Assembly: GCA_029891385.1 (NCBI GenBank)
Contig: CM057235.1
Coordinates: 13,871,001 to 13,935,000, forward strand
Length of the DNA stretch: 64,000 nt
Reading direction: 5' to 3'
Source of the DNA: Erythroxylum novogranatense
Taxonomy: Eukaryota > Streptophyta > Magnoliopsida > Malpighiales > Erythroxylaceae
Below the pieces are notes generated by a model. It was not told where the DNA came from. It did not search any database and was given only the letters and a program-made list of their open reading frames with translations. Position numbers and translations under genes: made by a program. The number at the start of each line of letters is the position of its first letter. The first letter of the stretch is position 1. Positions 24,349 through 36,861 of this stretch are shown here, one piece after another.

Positions 24349-24573
24349 AAATCCATAAATAAATAATTACATGAATAACAATACTTAATAATAATATCGA
24401 ATTTAATAATGTTATGAATAATAATAAACATTTTTATTTCAAATAATACATTTATTTATCATAAGTAATATACTGAACTATAAACCTAATCATAATAATC
24501 ACATAAATAAAATAATTACTATTTATAAATTAAAAATATTAAGAAGAAAATTTACTTTATTAATATAAATAAA
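23818..24573. repeat. Large inverted repeat, arms about 230 bp, with (ATT)n loop
   Basis: Left arm 23818-24045 and right arm 24342-24573 are reverse complements with scattered mismatches and small gaps. Both contain TATTAATAAAGTAAATTT, GTGATTATTATGATTAGG and TACTTATGATAAATAAAT in opposite order. The 24046-24341 loop is almost pure ATT with a few ACT and AGT units. A transcript across it would form a long hairpin. No target duplication was seen, so its origin (fold-back element or local palindrome) is open. Confidence 0.8.
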
Positions 24574-26324
24574 TAAAACTATAAAAGTCACCTTATGAGG
24601 CGAGGGCTGGCTTTTATAGTTTTATACTTTATTATTTATATTAATAAATTAAATTTACCTAAATTAATATAAATTATAAGTTGTGGTACCAAATTTGAAA
24701 AAATCGATCAAGATGATTTTAAAATTGAACTATGGTTTCAAAAGCGACATTAACACTAGAGGTTTACTATGATTTTTACTTATGTTATTTCTCATTAAAC
24801 TTAGTTAATAATAAATCAATTCATCACTTTTAATACGGAAAAAATGGTTTTAAAATATTTTAAAATTAAACTGAAAATTAAATCGAGAAGATAAAATGTT
24901 TAAGGTTTAAAATTTGATGATATTGGATCGTTATAAAAGCAGTATATAATAAAGATCGAATAAAATCAAAGAATTTGAAATATAATTAAAAAAGAGATCA
25001 TCTTTATAAAATTTAATTAAATTACTTTCACCAAAATGCCATATGATTATTGTTTTCATAATTAATCTTATACGTTATAATTATGTGGAATTTGGTCCAT
25101 TTGGTTTGGTCGGATTTATAAATTACTTGAGCTGGATTGTTTAAACCTATATATTTAATTGCATAAATTTTTGATTAATTTTATCCTTAAATTTCTATAT
25201 TTAAAAAGTAATGGTCCTTAAATTGCCAAAAAAAGGGGTGGTCCTATTTTGCCATTTGCCAATAGTTATGGGATGAAATTTGCAATAAATGCAATAAAAT
25301 ATTCATTAAAACTATAGTGTATTTCAATTATGAGTTTTATAATGTAAAATACCAATGGTCTGACTCCTAGGCTTGCATTAGAGTTGTAAAATTAGACAAA
25401 CAATATAGCTTTGAACTTATATTCATCTTGCTAGCCCATTGGAATTCTGCTTGAATGCTGCTTTTTTTAAACCGATAAATTCATTACAATGTTTGTCTCA
25501 AAGTTGGAAAACCATGGGCTCTGCTTCTTGTTCATGCAGCAGTGGAGTCAACTCAATCCTTTCTTAGTTCATATCAAAACAAGAAACAGGGATTACCATC
25601 TGATTGCTGGTTTTCTTCCAAAAGATCATCTAGCTGTTTTTATTAAAACATTGAACCCCAATTTCTACCATGAGTTTGTTTTTAATATTCACTGACAACT
25701 AAGGTTTTCTATGTTACCGAACTACAATTATATAATTGTGTTGCTAATATTGATAACGCATACAGAGTTTTAAGGAAAAATTAGAATGTCCTATTTTAGG
25801 AGAACATCAACATATTGAAGCAGTTCTAATTGCTTAGCATGATTTTGTCAAAAACTATGCACGTTGACATATTTCCTTTGGTTTCATGGTCATTTTTCCA
25901 TAATGAAATGGATGTAACAATTGGCTAGCGTTGAATATATTTATATATACACATAAATTTTCTGGAGGTTGGAACATACAAAAATGTTGAACCAGAGTGG
26001 TTTTTTTTCACTTAGTGAAATTCATTCCTACTTATTTAATAGATGGGTAATGCCTATTGTATTTTTTATAGGATCGAAAATGAGTAAAATACTAAAGAGT
26101 AAAAAGGAGTTATTAAGTGTGACCGCAATAGCTAACAGTACAATGGACCCGAAACGTAAATTGGTGTTGTTTAATGCTTTGGCAGCAGTGAATGACTTGA
26201 ATGATGGCCCAACTGAGTATTCTTTACCCCAAAATTTAGGACGTAATAATTTTATTAAAATTTTATTTTATTTATAATTGCTTTGTATGCTTGTTTATGT
26301 TAATATTGGATTTTCAATGTTGTA
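24574..26324. other. CACTA internal DNA with no recognised gene
   Basis: AT-rich DNA. Short open frames at 25489-25695 and 25969-26277 (plus) have no family resemblance that I can see. The second, from GATCGAAAATGAG near 26073, sits between an AG and a GT-like site and could be a 5' exon of the TNPA-like gene. Confidence 0.4.
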
Positions 26325-26745
26325 ATGTCAAATAAAAATAAGAGGGTGGCTTTTCCTTCGAAAAAAACCTTTAGCAATATACACATTTCAAGTTCGGGAA
26401 CTAGACGGACAATGATACATAATAATACTAGAGATCAAGGTAATTTATCTTCCATTTTTAAATATTTTAAAGTTAAATATTTTTTTACAAGTAAAACTTT
26501 ATTGATATTTTTACCGTTACAGTGCCAATGGAAGAGTGCGAAGGCCAATCTACCCCTAATCCACCAAATGAGAGTATCAGATCAGATATTAGAGGGGATA
26601 TTAAATATTTTTTTTTCTATTGCACTTATTATTATGTATTTCATAATGATTTGTTTTAATAGATCCCTCAATGGAGACTGTTGACAAAACATTTGATGGG
26701 AATAATGGTAATATTAAATTTAATAAAGTTTATTACATTCTTATT

Positions 26746-29700
26746 TGTTGGACCCCGAACCTTGAGTGACAATTTGACTATGATCAAGTGGATGAGTTGA
26801 TTGAAATTAAGTTGAAGATCATGAAATAAAGAGAGAAAGTATGAAAATATGAAAAATTGTGTAATAGTTGACTTTCTGGCCTTTGAAGGTTGACTTTTGA
26901 TTGAGGCAAAATTTGAGAAAATGATCTACATGAAACTTGTAGATTATGTTGAGAGCTTTTTGTGGACATAAAGTTTGTAATTTTTCGTTATCGGGAGTGA
27001 AAGTTATGATCAGTCAAAGTTTATGTTTGATCGGGTTTGACTTTTATATTGGTTGGAACTTTGACTGAGAAATTAACCTAGTTAGAGGTTAATTGAGCTT
27101 TGATGTTCTTCATGAAAATTGAAGGATTTGTTTTGATCTTTATTTCGATATAAAGTATGCAATTTTTTTGATCTCGAAAAATTAAGTTATGATTTTTACA
27201 AGCTTGTATAGAGAATAGTATTTTGACGGAAAATGGACTCCGTAGGAGTTGAATTGAGTTTATGTTTTTCTTGGAAGATTTAGAGCTTCTCTCGAAGCTT
27301 TCTATAGAGACTAAGTTTGTCAAAATCGGAGTTCGGGATTAAAAGTTATGAATTTTGGAAGTTTAGAGGAAAAAAAAAAAAAGTTTTAGCGCCTCGCTAG
27401 GCGGCGGCTCGCCCTAGCGAGCGGCGCATCTGACGCCTCGCTAGGGCGACGCCTCGCCTGGCGGGCGGGCGTTCGCTTCGCCTCGCGAGGCAAGGCTCGC
27501 CCTCATGAGGTCGCGCCTCGCTAGGCGACGCCGCCTCTAGCGAGCGGACGTCTCGCCTCGCGACGGGCTCGCCCTCATGAGCGGGCGTCTCGCCCTCATG
27601 AAGGTGCCTCGCCCTCGCGAGTTGGGGCGTCCGTACGCATACGACGCCGTTTTGTTTCTGAAATTGTTTTGATTTCTTTGTTTTTAATCCGACCTTTGCT
27701 CACTATTTTGCTTATATCTTTTCCGTCCGACATCCGATTGAGTTGATTCTTTTTGCGTTGGATTCCTAAGACATTGAATTTCATTTTATAAGAAATTTGT
27801 GAACTTTTGAGATTAAATTAATGGTGATTAATTTAATCAAAGTGAGTCGGGAAATTTTCCGAGCATGATTCAGTGTTTTGTGAAATTCGGGATCTGTAGA
27901 GATCCGATTGAAGCGATTCTTGAGGGGAAATAAAGATAAGACAAGGGGCTACAAATCATATGAAGACATGAAATGTCAATTTTGCCCTTAGGACTTTTAA
28001 TTTTGAATTTAAGTTCGGATTAGGGTGAAATTTTGGATTAGGAACACCTGAGAGTAATTTGAGTATAACTTTTGATCTGGGAATCGAAATGAGACGATTC
28101 TTGTTTTGAATTAAACTAGAGACATAAGGCTACAATTTTATGAAGACATCGAGTTTTAGTTCTGGGATGAAGAATGTGAAATTTTGGACGGAAATAATCG
28201 TACATAAGAAATGTGTTAGAATATGGATTTTTCCGCATTATTTCATACGTAACTTTTGATGTGGTGCTCGGAATTGAGCGCGGTCAGTGGCGTTGGATTC
28301 AGATGAGTGAGAGGAACATTTCTCGAAGGAAGTTTTGACAAATTCCTTCAAATCGATAGTCTGAATCAAACCGCAAGTAAGTGTAATTTTAAGTTTTGAA
28401 TGGAGGGCAAAATGGTCATTTGACCATCAATTAATGAAACACATACAAGAGATGTCGTTTGGCTTATTAAAACCACGAAAGTGGCTGGAAATTTCAGAGA
28501 AAGAAGAAGAAATAAGAAGAAGAAAGAAGTGTGGAGTTTGGGTGATGGAGGAAAAGATGAGAGAAAAGAGATTTTGATTTTTCTACTTGTTTCTTAAGGA
28601 TTTTGGGATGGTTCCAAGAGAGAAAAGATAGAGGAGCATAAGAGCTTCTTCATGAGCCAAGAAAATTGAATTTGGAAGAGAAAGAGGTAAGAGAAATTTT
28701 CTACTTTGAGATTTTGATTAATTTTCGGTTTAGAATTATGACATATGAGATGGGTTTATGATTTATGAAGTTAATTTTGAAATATATGCTTTAGGTTGGG
28801 TTTAATTTTGGATGGAAAATTGAGTAAAGTTTAGGCTAAATTTTATGATGAAGAATTTTGAGATATTTTGGTGTAGAATTATAGGAAATATGATGAATTG
28901 ATGATATATGAAATCAATTTTGAAGAATTGGTATTTTATGGTATTGAATTTGGATAAATTGGTTTAGACCAATTTTAAGATTTGGGGATTTTTGAAATTG
29001 AGGATTTAAATAGTTTGGAATTAATGTGAATTGAGGAATTGTGAGATTAATTTTGAAAATTAAGTTATTTATGAGATTGAATTCGAGTGTCTTGGTTTAG
29101 GCCAATTTTGAAAATTGGGGATTTTCAAAATTGAAGATTGAAATAGCTTGAATGTAAATAGAATTGGTGAATTCCTAAGTTGATTGTGAAAATTAAGTAT
29201 TTTCTGATGTGAAATTTGGATGATTATGGTTTAGGTTTTGGTATTGTGGAAGAGAGAGAAAAGCAAGGATCAATTGGAGCTTGAAATCAAGTTTCCGGCA
29301 AAAATTCGAGGTGGGTAGCATATTTATATTTTGATTTGTGAGCATTATGCAATTTTTGAAAAATTAAAGAAAGCAATTTTGAAAAATAAAGAAAGCAAAA
29401 ATGTGAAAATTTTGACAAATTATTGTTTTGTAAAGGTTTGAAATTCTGATTTCCGAATGTTTTCTGACAGATTATTATAAGTTTGAATTCATTGCTTTCA
29501 ATGATTCGATAAACCGATAGAAATTTCTGAAAATGCATTTGTTGTGTATGCATTATTCAATTGTTGAAATTATTGTTTGATTGAATGTTTTGATTGTTGA
29601 ATTTAGTGAATGATAGATGAATAAATTGAGTGGTATGCATTTTGGGAAAATTTTGAAGAAAAGTACGAAATTGAAAAGTGCCTTGAGCAATCCGACTTTT

Positions 29701-31207
29701 CGTTTTCGATTATGTGTTATGTGGGTTTGGTAGGTCCCTTGGTGAGTCATTATTGTCTCTATGTGTATAGCCTTCTCCAGTGCTGCCCGCTAGTGGCACG
29801 GAGTCTCGATTCGGACTCCTTCACGGCTACAATGGACCGCAATGCGGAAAGTGTAATACGTTTCGTTTCACGATCGCACAGGACCGCTATGCTTGGGGCG
29901 CATGCGATCGCTCTGCTTGGACCTAGCTGGACCATTCGATATGTTATGTGTTTTGTTTTGTTTTGTGTTCGCATTCTTGTTTTAAAGTGAGAAATAAAAT
30001 TGAAATTATGTTGCATTCATATTTATGAAGAATTCGAGAATTTTGAAAATGAGAAAATGAGGTTTTTATGAAAAGTTTGGAAAACTTGAAAAGAGTTTGA
30101 GAGAAATATTTCAAAGTTGAAAAGTTTGAAACATTAGCCCTTTGGCAAAAGTTTATAAAGCGTTTTACGCTTATATATCGGTTTATAAATGTGTTATCCA
30201 CGAGCTTTGAGCTCACCCCTTTCATCCCCATCTCCGGGTTTGAGGAGATCGGATGAAAGAATGTGAAGACGTATGTCAAGACGTCGGTTCGACATTTGAA
30301 TCGTTGGTTTTGAAATTTGGATCTTGTGTATGAATATGTTTATGACTTTAGATAAGTTTGGAAAAAGGTATTTGTGTATAAAGTTGAGTATTGTGAATGA
30401 ATGAGAAATTTGTATATGAAATTATGAATAATTTGGGAACATATATGTATGATTGATTTGGGAATGCGATTGAACTATGAGAATAGTAGATTGAATGACA
30501 AGTATGAGAATGTTTTAGAAATAGGTTTGTGATTATCTGCTGATATCCCGGACGGAGGGTCCGGTGGATTATGATGTGTGTGTGATTGTTTGGAAATTTT
30601 AGAAGTGTTGTTTTGAACACTTTGCAGGTTTGGAGTTAGGATAAAGGCGGTAGTTATCTTCTTGAAATTTCGATAAAATCTGGATAAAATGTAATTTGAG
30701 ATTCGTATGGATTTATATAAGATTATGTATGATTGTATGGATTGAAGATGATTTGGATATGATTGAGTAACGAGAAAGAAATGAGAATAAGAAAGAAAAA
30801 ATTCATAACGGATTTTGGAGCGTCTTAGGATCCCCAACGCGTTTCGTTTCATGTTCTTTGCTTATGCACGGATGTCGGAAAGTGTTTGATTTACATTGAT
30901 TTGTTTGCTTACTTTGTTTTCTATCCGAATTCGATTTGCATTCGATTCGATCCCTTTAAACTTATTCGTTCCGCTTTGTGATTCAGTATGCGATTATTTA
31001 AACTTCGCTATATTCGATTGAATCTGCTCGTTTGATCCGCTTGCATTTGCTTAACGCTACTTTCGGATTTGTTCGCTTCCGCATTTCGCAATTTCGATCC
31101 GAAATTTCTGTCTCCTTTCGCTTCCGTTTCCATTGAATCCGTCATTCGTTCTTTTTGTTAAGTTTATTCGGTTCGGTTGGGATCCGGTTCGGGATCGGGT
31201 CTCAACA
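26746..31207 (+). repeat. LARD LTR copy 1, 4,462 bp
   Basis: It starts TGTTGGACCCCG and ends GGGTCTCAACA. The GC island is at about 27390-27625. Compared with copies 2 and 3 it has many shortened homopolymers and 1-2-bp losses (for example around 28560-28690 and 30140-30250), which break the short open frames present in the other copies. Confidence 0.88.
27390..27625. repeat. GC-rich CGCCTCGCGAGG island in LTR copy 1
   Basis: About 235 bp of GCCTCGCTAGGCG, CTCGCGAGG and CTCATGAG units, self-complementary, inside AT-rich DNA. It is the longest of the three islands (about 235, 135 and 190 bp) and the least conserved part of the LTR. Confidence 0.8.
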
Positions 31208-31839
31208 TTTATGGTATCGAGCCCGATAATATGATCTTACTTGGGCGTATGAGTATGAATAAGGAATTGATCTGAGTTTGTAAAGATAAGAGTGAATTTG
31301 TGAGAGTGTGCTAGGTGGTCATTTGATTTTGATGAAAGAAGTATGATTGCCTTTAGGAATTTGCAAATTGATATGTATGACTATTTGACGAATTCATGTG
31401 ATTGGTTTGATTTGAGTGTTCAGAATATGTTTGATTTTCGGAATGTGTTGAGGAAATTAAGATTAGAACTTCTTGAGAAATTGTGATGAATTGATATAGA
31501 TGAAAGAATGATGGCATAATGATGATTGAACCATATTAGGGTTCCTTAAGAAATGGACCATTGACTTGTGTCCAGAAGTGTAGAAACAGTAAGTTATGAA
31601 TATAGTAAGTTGATATGATATGAGTGATATGATTTAAGGAAGTGAAAATTTTGAAGAGATTGAGAATATGTATGATGAGTAAATTTGATGAAAAGGTAAT
31701 TGATTATGAGTTGTGGAAAGAAATTAGTAAGAAAGTGCTTGATGATCATTGTTTAGAAAGAAATTTATCAAGAATGAGTGACTTGAAAGTTAAGTAAATA
31801 TGAATTTCGAGGACGAAATTCTTTTAAGAGGGGGAGAAA
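31208..31839 (+). other. LARD internal region 1, noncoding
   Basis: A tRNA-Met primer site (TGGTATCGAGCC at 31212) starts it, two bases short of the perfect TGGTATCAGAGCC. A polypurine tract AAGAGGGGGAGAAA (31826-31839) closes it. No open frame of note lies between. Confidence 0.8.
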
Positions 31840-32488
31840 TGTTGGACCCCGAACCTTGAGTGACAATTTGACTATGATCAAGTGGATGAGTTGATTGAAA
31901 TTAAGTTGAAGATCATGAAATAAAGAGAGAAAGTATGAAAATATGAAAAATTGTGTAATAGTTGACTTTCTGGCCTTTGAAGGTTGACTTTTGATTGAGG
32001 CAAAATTTGAGAAAATGATCTACATGAAACTTGTAGATTATGTTGAGAGCTTTTTGTGGACATAAAGTTTGTAATTTTTCGTTATCGGGAGTGAAAGTTA
32101 TGATCAGTCAAAGTTTATGTTTGATCGGGTTTGACTTTTATATTGGTTGGAACTTTGACTGAGAAATTAACCTAGTTAGAGGTTAATTGAGCTTTGATGT
32201 TCTTCATGAAAATTGAAGGATTTGTTTTGATCTTTATTTCGATATAAAGTATGCAATTTTTTTGATCTCGGAAAATTAAGTTATGATTTTTACAAGCTTG
32301 TATAGAGAATAGTATTTTTGACCGGAAAATGGACTCCCGTAGGAGTTGAATTGAGTTTTATGTTTTTCTTGGAAGATTTAGAGCTTCTCTCAAGCTTTCT
32401 ATAAAGACTAAGTTTGTCAAAATCGGAGTTCGGGATTAAAAGTTATGAATTTTGGAAGTTTAGAGGAATAAAAAAAAAAAGTTTTAAG

Positions 32489-32625
32489 CGCCTCGCTAGG
32501 AGTCAGGCGCCTCGCTAGGCGACGCCGCCTCTAGCGAGCGGGCGTCTCGCCCTCGCGAGCGGCGTCTCGCCTCATGAGCGGGCGTCTCGCCCTCATGACG
32601 GCGCCTCGCCCTCATGAGTTAGGCG
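32489..32625. repeat. GC-rich island in LTR copy 2
   Basis: Same CGCCTCGCTAGG / CTCGCGAGC motif class as in copy 1, about 100 bp shorter. Confidence 0.8.
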
Positions 32626-33470
32626 TCCGTCTGCATCTGACGCCTGCTTTTGTTTCTGAAATTGTTTTGATTTCTTTGTTTTAATCCGACCTTTGCTCAC
32701 TATTTTGCTTATATCTTTCCGTCCGACATCCGATTGAGTTGATTCTTTTGCGTTGGATTCCTAAGACATTGAATTTCATTTTATAAGAAATTTGTGAACT
32801 TTTGAGATTAAATTAATGGTGATTAATTTAATCAAAGTGAGTCGGGAAATTTTCGAGCATGATTCAGTGTTTTGTGAAATTCGGGATCTGTAGAGATCCG
32901 ATTGAAGCGATTCTTGAGGGAAATAAAGATAAGACAAGGGCTACAAATCATATGTAGACATTAAATGTCAATTTTGCCCTTAGGACTTTTAATTTTGAAT
33001 TTAAGTTCGGATTAGGGTGAAATTTTTGGATTGGGAACACCTGAGAGTAATTTGAGTATAACTTTTGATCTGGGAATCGAAAGGAGACGATTCTTGTTTT
33101 GAATTAAACTAGAGACATAAGGCTACAATTGTTATGAAGACATCGAGTTTTATTTCTGGGATTAAGAATGTGAAATTTTGGACGGAAATAATCGTACATA
33201 AGAAATGTGTTAGAATATGGATTTTTCCGCCTTTATTTTATGACGTAACTTTTGATGTGGTGCTCGGAATTGAGCGCGGTCAGTGGCGTTGGATTCGTAT
33301 GAGTGAGAGGAACATTTCTCGAGAAGGAAGTTTTGACAAATTCCTTCAAATCGATAGTGCGAATCAAACCGCAAGTAAGTGTAATTTTAAGTTTTGAATG
33401 GAGGGCAAAATGGTCATTTGACCATCAATTAATGAAACACATACAAGAGATGTCGTTTTGGCTTATTAAA

Positions 33471-33486
33471 AGCCACGAAAGTGGCT
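33471..33486 (+). promoter_or_regulatory. Candidate LTR core promoter and hairpin
   Basis: AGCCACGAAAGTGGCT is a 6-bp stem with a GAAA loop just after TTATTAAAAG, an imperfect TATA-like string. The same arrangement is in copy 3 (from about 38550) and, with small losses, in copy 1. It stands about 50 bp before a purine-rich leader with short open frames. It is a suggestion from position and motif only. Confidence 0.25.
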
Positions 33487-36227
33487 GGAAATTTCCAGAG
33501 AAAAGAAGAAGAAATAAGAAGAAGAAAGAAGTGTGGAGTTTCGGGTGATGGAGGAAAAGATGAGAGAGAAAGAGATTTTTGATTTTTTCTACTTGTTTCT
33601 TAAGGATTTTGGGATGGTTCCAAGAGAGAAAAAGATAGAGGAGCATAAGAGCTTCTTCATGAGCCAAGAAAATTCGAATTTGGAAGAGAAAGAGGTAAGA
33701 GAAATTTTTCTACTTTGAGATTTTGATTAATTTTCGGTTTAGAATTATGACATATGAGATGGGTTTATGATTTATGAAGTTAATTTTGAAATATATGCTT
33801 TAGGCTGGGTTTAATTTTGGATGGAAAATTGAGTAAAGTTTAGGCTAAATTTTATGATGAAGAATTTTGAGATATTTTGGTGTAGAATTATAGGAAATAT
33901 GATGAATTGATGATATATGAAATCAATTTTGAAGAATTGGTATTTTATGGTATTGAATTTGGATAAATTGGTTTAGACCAATTTTAAGATTTGGGGATTT
34001 TTGAAATTGAGGATTTAAATAGTTTGGAATTAATGTGAATTGAGGAATTGTGAGATTAATTTTGAAAATTAAGTTATTTATGAGATTGAATTCGAGTGTC
34101 TTGGTTTAGGCCAATTTTGAAAATTGGGGATTTTCAAAATTGAAGATTGAAATAGCTTGAATGTAAATGGAATTGGTGAATTCCTAAGTTGATTGTGAAA
34201 ATTAAGTATTTTCTGATGTGAAATTTGGATGATTATGGTTTAGGTTTTGGTATTGTGGAAGAGAGAGAAAAGCAAGGATCAATTGGAGCTTGAAATCAAG
34301 TTTCCGGCAAAAATTCGAGGTGGGTAGCATATTTATATTTTGATTTGTGAGCATTATGCAATTTTTGAAAAATTAAAGAAAGCAATTTTGAAAAATAAAG
34401 AAAGCAAAAATGTGAAAATTTTGACAAATTATTGTTTTGTAAAGGTTTGAAATTCGATTTCAGAATGTTTTCTGAAAGATTATTATAAGTTTGAATTCAT
34501 TGCTTTCAATGATTCGATAAATCGATAGAAATTTCGAAAATGCATTTGTTGTGTATGCATTATTCAATTGTTGAAATTATTGTTTGATTGAATGTTTTGA
34601 TTGTTGAATTTAGTGAATGATAGATGAATAAATTGAGTGGTATGCATTTTGGGGAAAATTTTGAAGAAAAGTACGAAATTGAAAAGTGCCTTGGCAATCC
34701 GACTTTTCGTTTTCGATTATGTGTTATATGGGTTTGGTAGGTCCTTGGTGAGTCATATTTGTCTCTATGTGTATAGCCTTCTCCAGTGCTGCTCACAAGG
34801 TACGGAGCTCGATTCGGACTCCTTCACGGCTACAATGGACCGCAATGCGGAAAGTGTAATGCGTTCTTTCACGATCGCATGACCGCTTATCGCGGATCTA
34901 TGACGCTCTGCTTGGACCTAGCTGCACCATTCGATATGTTATGTGTTTTGTTTTGTTTTGTGTTCTGCATTCTTGTTTTAAAGTGAGAAATGAAAATTGA
35001 AATTATGTTGCATTCATATTTATGAAGAATTAGAGAATTTTGAAAATGAGAAAATGAGGTTTTATGAAAAGTTTGGAAAACTTGAAAAGAGTTTGAGAGA
35101 AATATTTCAAAGTTGAAAAGTTTGAAACATTAGCCCTTTGGCAAAAGTTTATAAAGAAACGTTTTCTGCTTATATATCAGTTTATAAATGTGTTATCCAC
35201 GAGCTTTCGAGCTCACCCCCCCTTTCATCCCCATCTCCAAGTTTCGAGCAGGAGATCGGATGAAAGAATGTGAAGACGTATGTCAAGACGTCAGTTTCGA
35301 CATTTGAATACGTTGGTTTTTGAGAAATTTGGATCTTGTGTATGAATATGTTTATGACTTTAGATAAGTTTGGAAAAAGGTATTTGTGTATAAAGTTGAG
35401 TATTGTGAATGAATGAGAAATTTGTATATGAAATTATGAATAATTTGGGAACATATATGTATGATTGATTTGGGAATGCGATTGAACTATGAGAATAGTA
35501 GATTGAATGACAAGTATGAGAATGTTTTAGAAATAGGTTTGTGATTATCTCACGATATCCGGACGGAGGGTCCGTGGATTCGATGTGTGTGTGATTGTTT
35601 GGAAATTTTAGAAGTGTTGTTTTGAACACTTTGCAAGTTTGGGTTAGGATAAAGGCAGCCGTTATGCTGCCGAAATTTCGATAAAATCTGGGATAAAAAT
35701 GTAATTTGAGATTCGTATGGATTTATATAAGATTATGTATGACTGTATGGATTGAAGATGATTTGGATATGATTGAGTAACGAGAAAAGAAATGAGAATA
35801 AGAAAGAAAAAAAAATTCATAACGGATTTTGGAACGTCTTAGGATCCCCAACGCGTTTCTGTTTCATGTTCTTTGCTTATGCACGGATGTCGGAAAGTGT
35901 TTCAGTTTACATTGATTTGTTTGCTTACTTTGTTTTCTATCCGAATTCGATTTGCATTCGATTCGATCCCGCTTTCGCTTATTCGTTCCGCTTTGTGATT
36001 CGTATGCGATTATTTCGCTTCGCTATATTCGATTGAATCTGTTCGTTTGATCCGCTTGCATTTGCTTCCGCTTCGCTACTTTCGGATTTGTTCGCTTCCG
36101 CATTTCGCAATTTCGATCCGAAATTTCTGTCTCCTTTCGCTTCCGTTTCCATTGAATCCGTCATTCGTTCTTTTTGTTAAGTTTATTCGGTTCGGTTGGG
36201 ATCCGGTTCCCGGATCGGGTCTCAACA

Positions 36228-36861
36228 TTTATGGTATCAGAGCCCAGTAATATGATCTTACTTGGGCGTATGAGTATGAATAAGGAATTGATACGAGTTT
36301 GTAAAGATAAGAGTGAATTTGTGAGAGTGTGCTAGGTGGTCATTTGATTTTGATGAAAGAAGTATGATTGCCTTTAAGAATTTGCAAATTGATATGTATG
36401 ACTATTTGACGAATTCATGTGATTGGTTTGATTTGAGTGTTCAGAATATGTTTGATTTTCGGAATGTGTTGAGGAAATTAAGATTAGAACTTCTTGAGAA
36501 ATTGTGATGAATTGATATAGATGAAAGAATGATGGCATAATGATGATTGAACCATATTAGGGTTCCTTAAGAAATGGACCATTGACTTGTGTCCAGAAGT
36601 GTAGAAACAGTAAGTTATGAATATAGTAAGTTGATATGATATGAGTGATATGATTTAAGGAAGTGAAAATTTTGAAGAGATTGAGAATATGTATGATGAG
36701 TAAATTTGATGAAAAGGTAATTGATTATGAGTTGTGGAAAGAAATTAGTAAGAAAGTGCTTGATGATCATTGTTTAGAAAGAAATTTATGCAAGAATGAG
36801 TGACTTGAAAGTTAAGTAAATATGAATTTCGAGGACGAAATTCTTTTAAGAGGGGGAGAAA
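36228..36861 (+). other. LARD internal region 2, noncoding
   Basis: A perfect tRNA-Met primer site TGGTATCAGAGCCC starts at 36232 and the polypurine tract AAGAGGGGGAGAAA lies at 36848-36861. It is nearly identical to internal region 1 and codes for nothing that I can see. Confidence 0.85.

Larger units (their letters stand above)
31840..36227 (+). repeat. LARD LTR copy 2, 4,388 bp
   Basis: Same ends as copy 1. Its GC island is the shortest (about 32489-32625). It keeps a 61-codon open frame at 33533-33718 that also stands in copy 3 but is broken in copy 1. A GTAAGAG donor-like site follows. This may be leader sequence and not a gene. Confidence 0.88.

Noticed and set aside
24030..24431. Minus-strand poly-Ile open frame
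   Set aside because: It is translation of (ATT)n microsatellite and the palindrome arms, with no protein character.
26784..26969. Identical minus-strand 61-codon frames at 26784 and 31878
   Set aside because: They repeat because the LTR repeats, and nothing else supports coding.
33533..33718. 61-codon open frame present in LARD LTR copies 2 and 3
   Set aside because: Broken in copy 1, Lys/Glu/Phe-rich without a family, and in a probable leader region. Listed as part of the LTR only.
35773..36250. Overlapping Phe/Arg/Ser-rich open frames in a CpG-rich part of the LTR
   Set aside because: Frames exist on both strands from TTCGCTTCCGC-type repeats and are lost in the other LTR copies.
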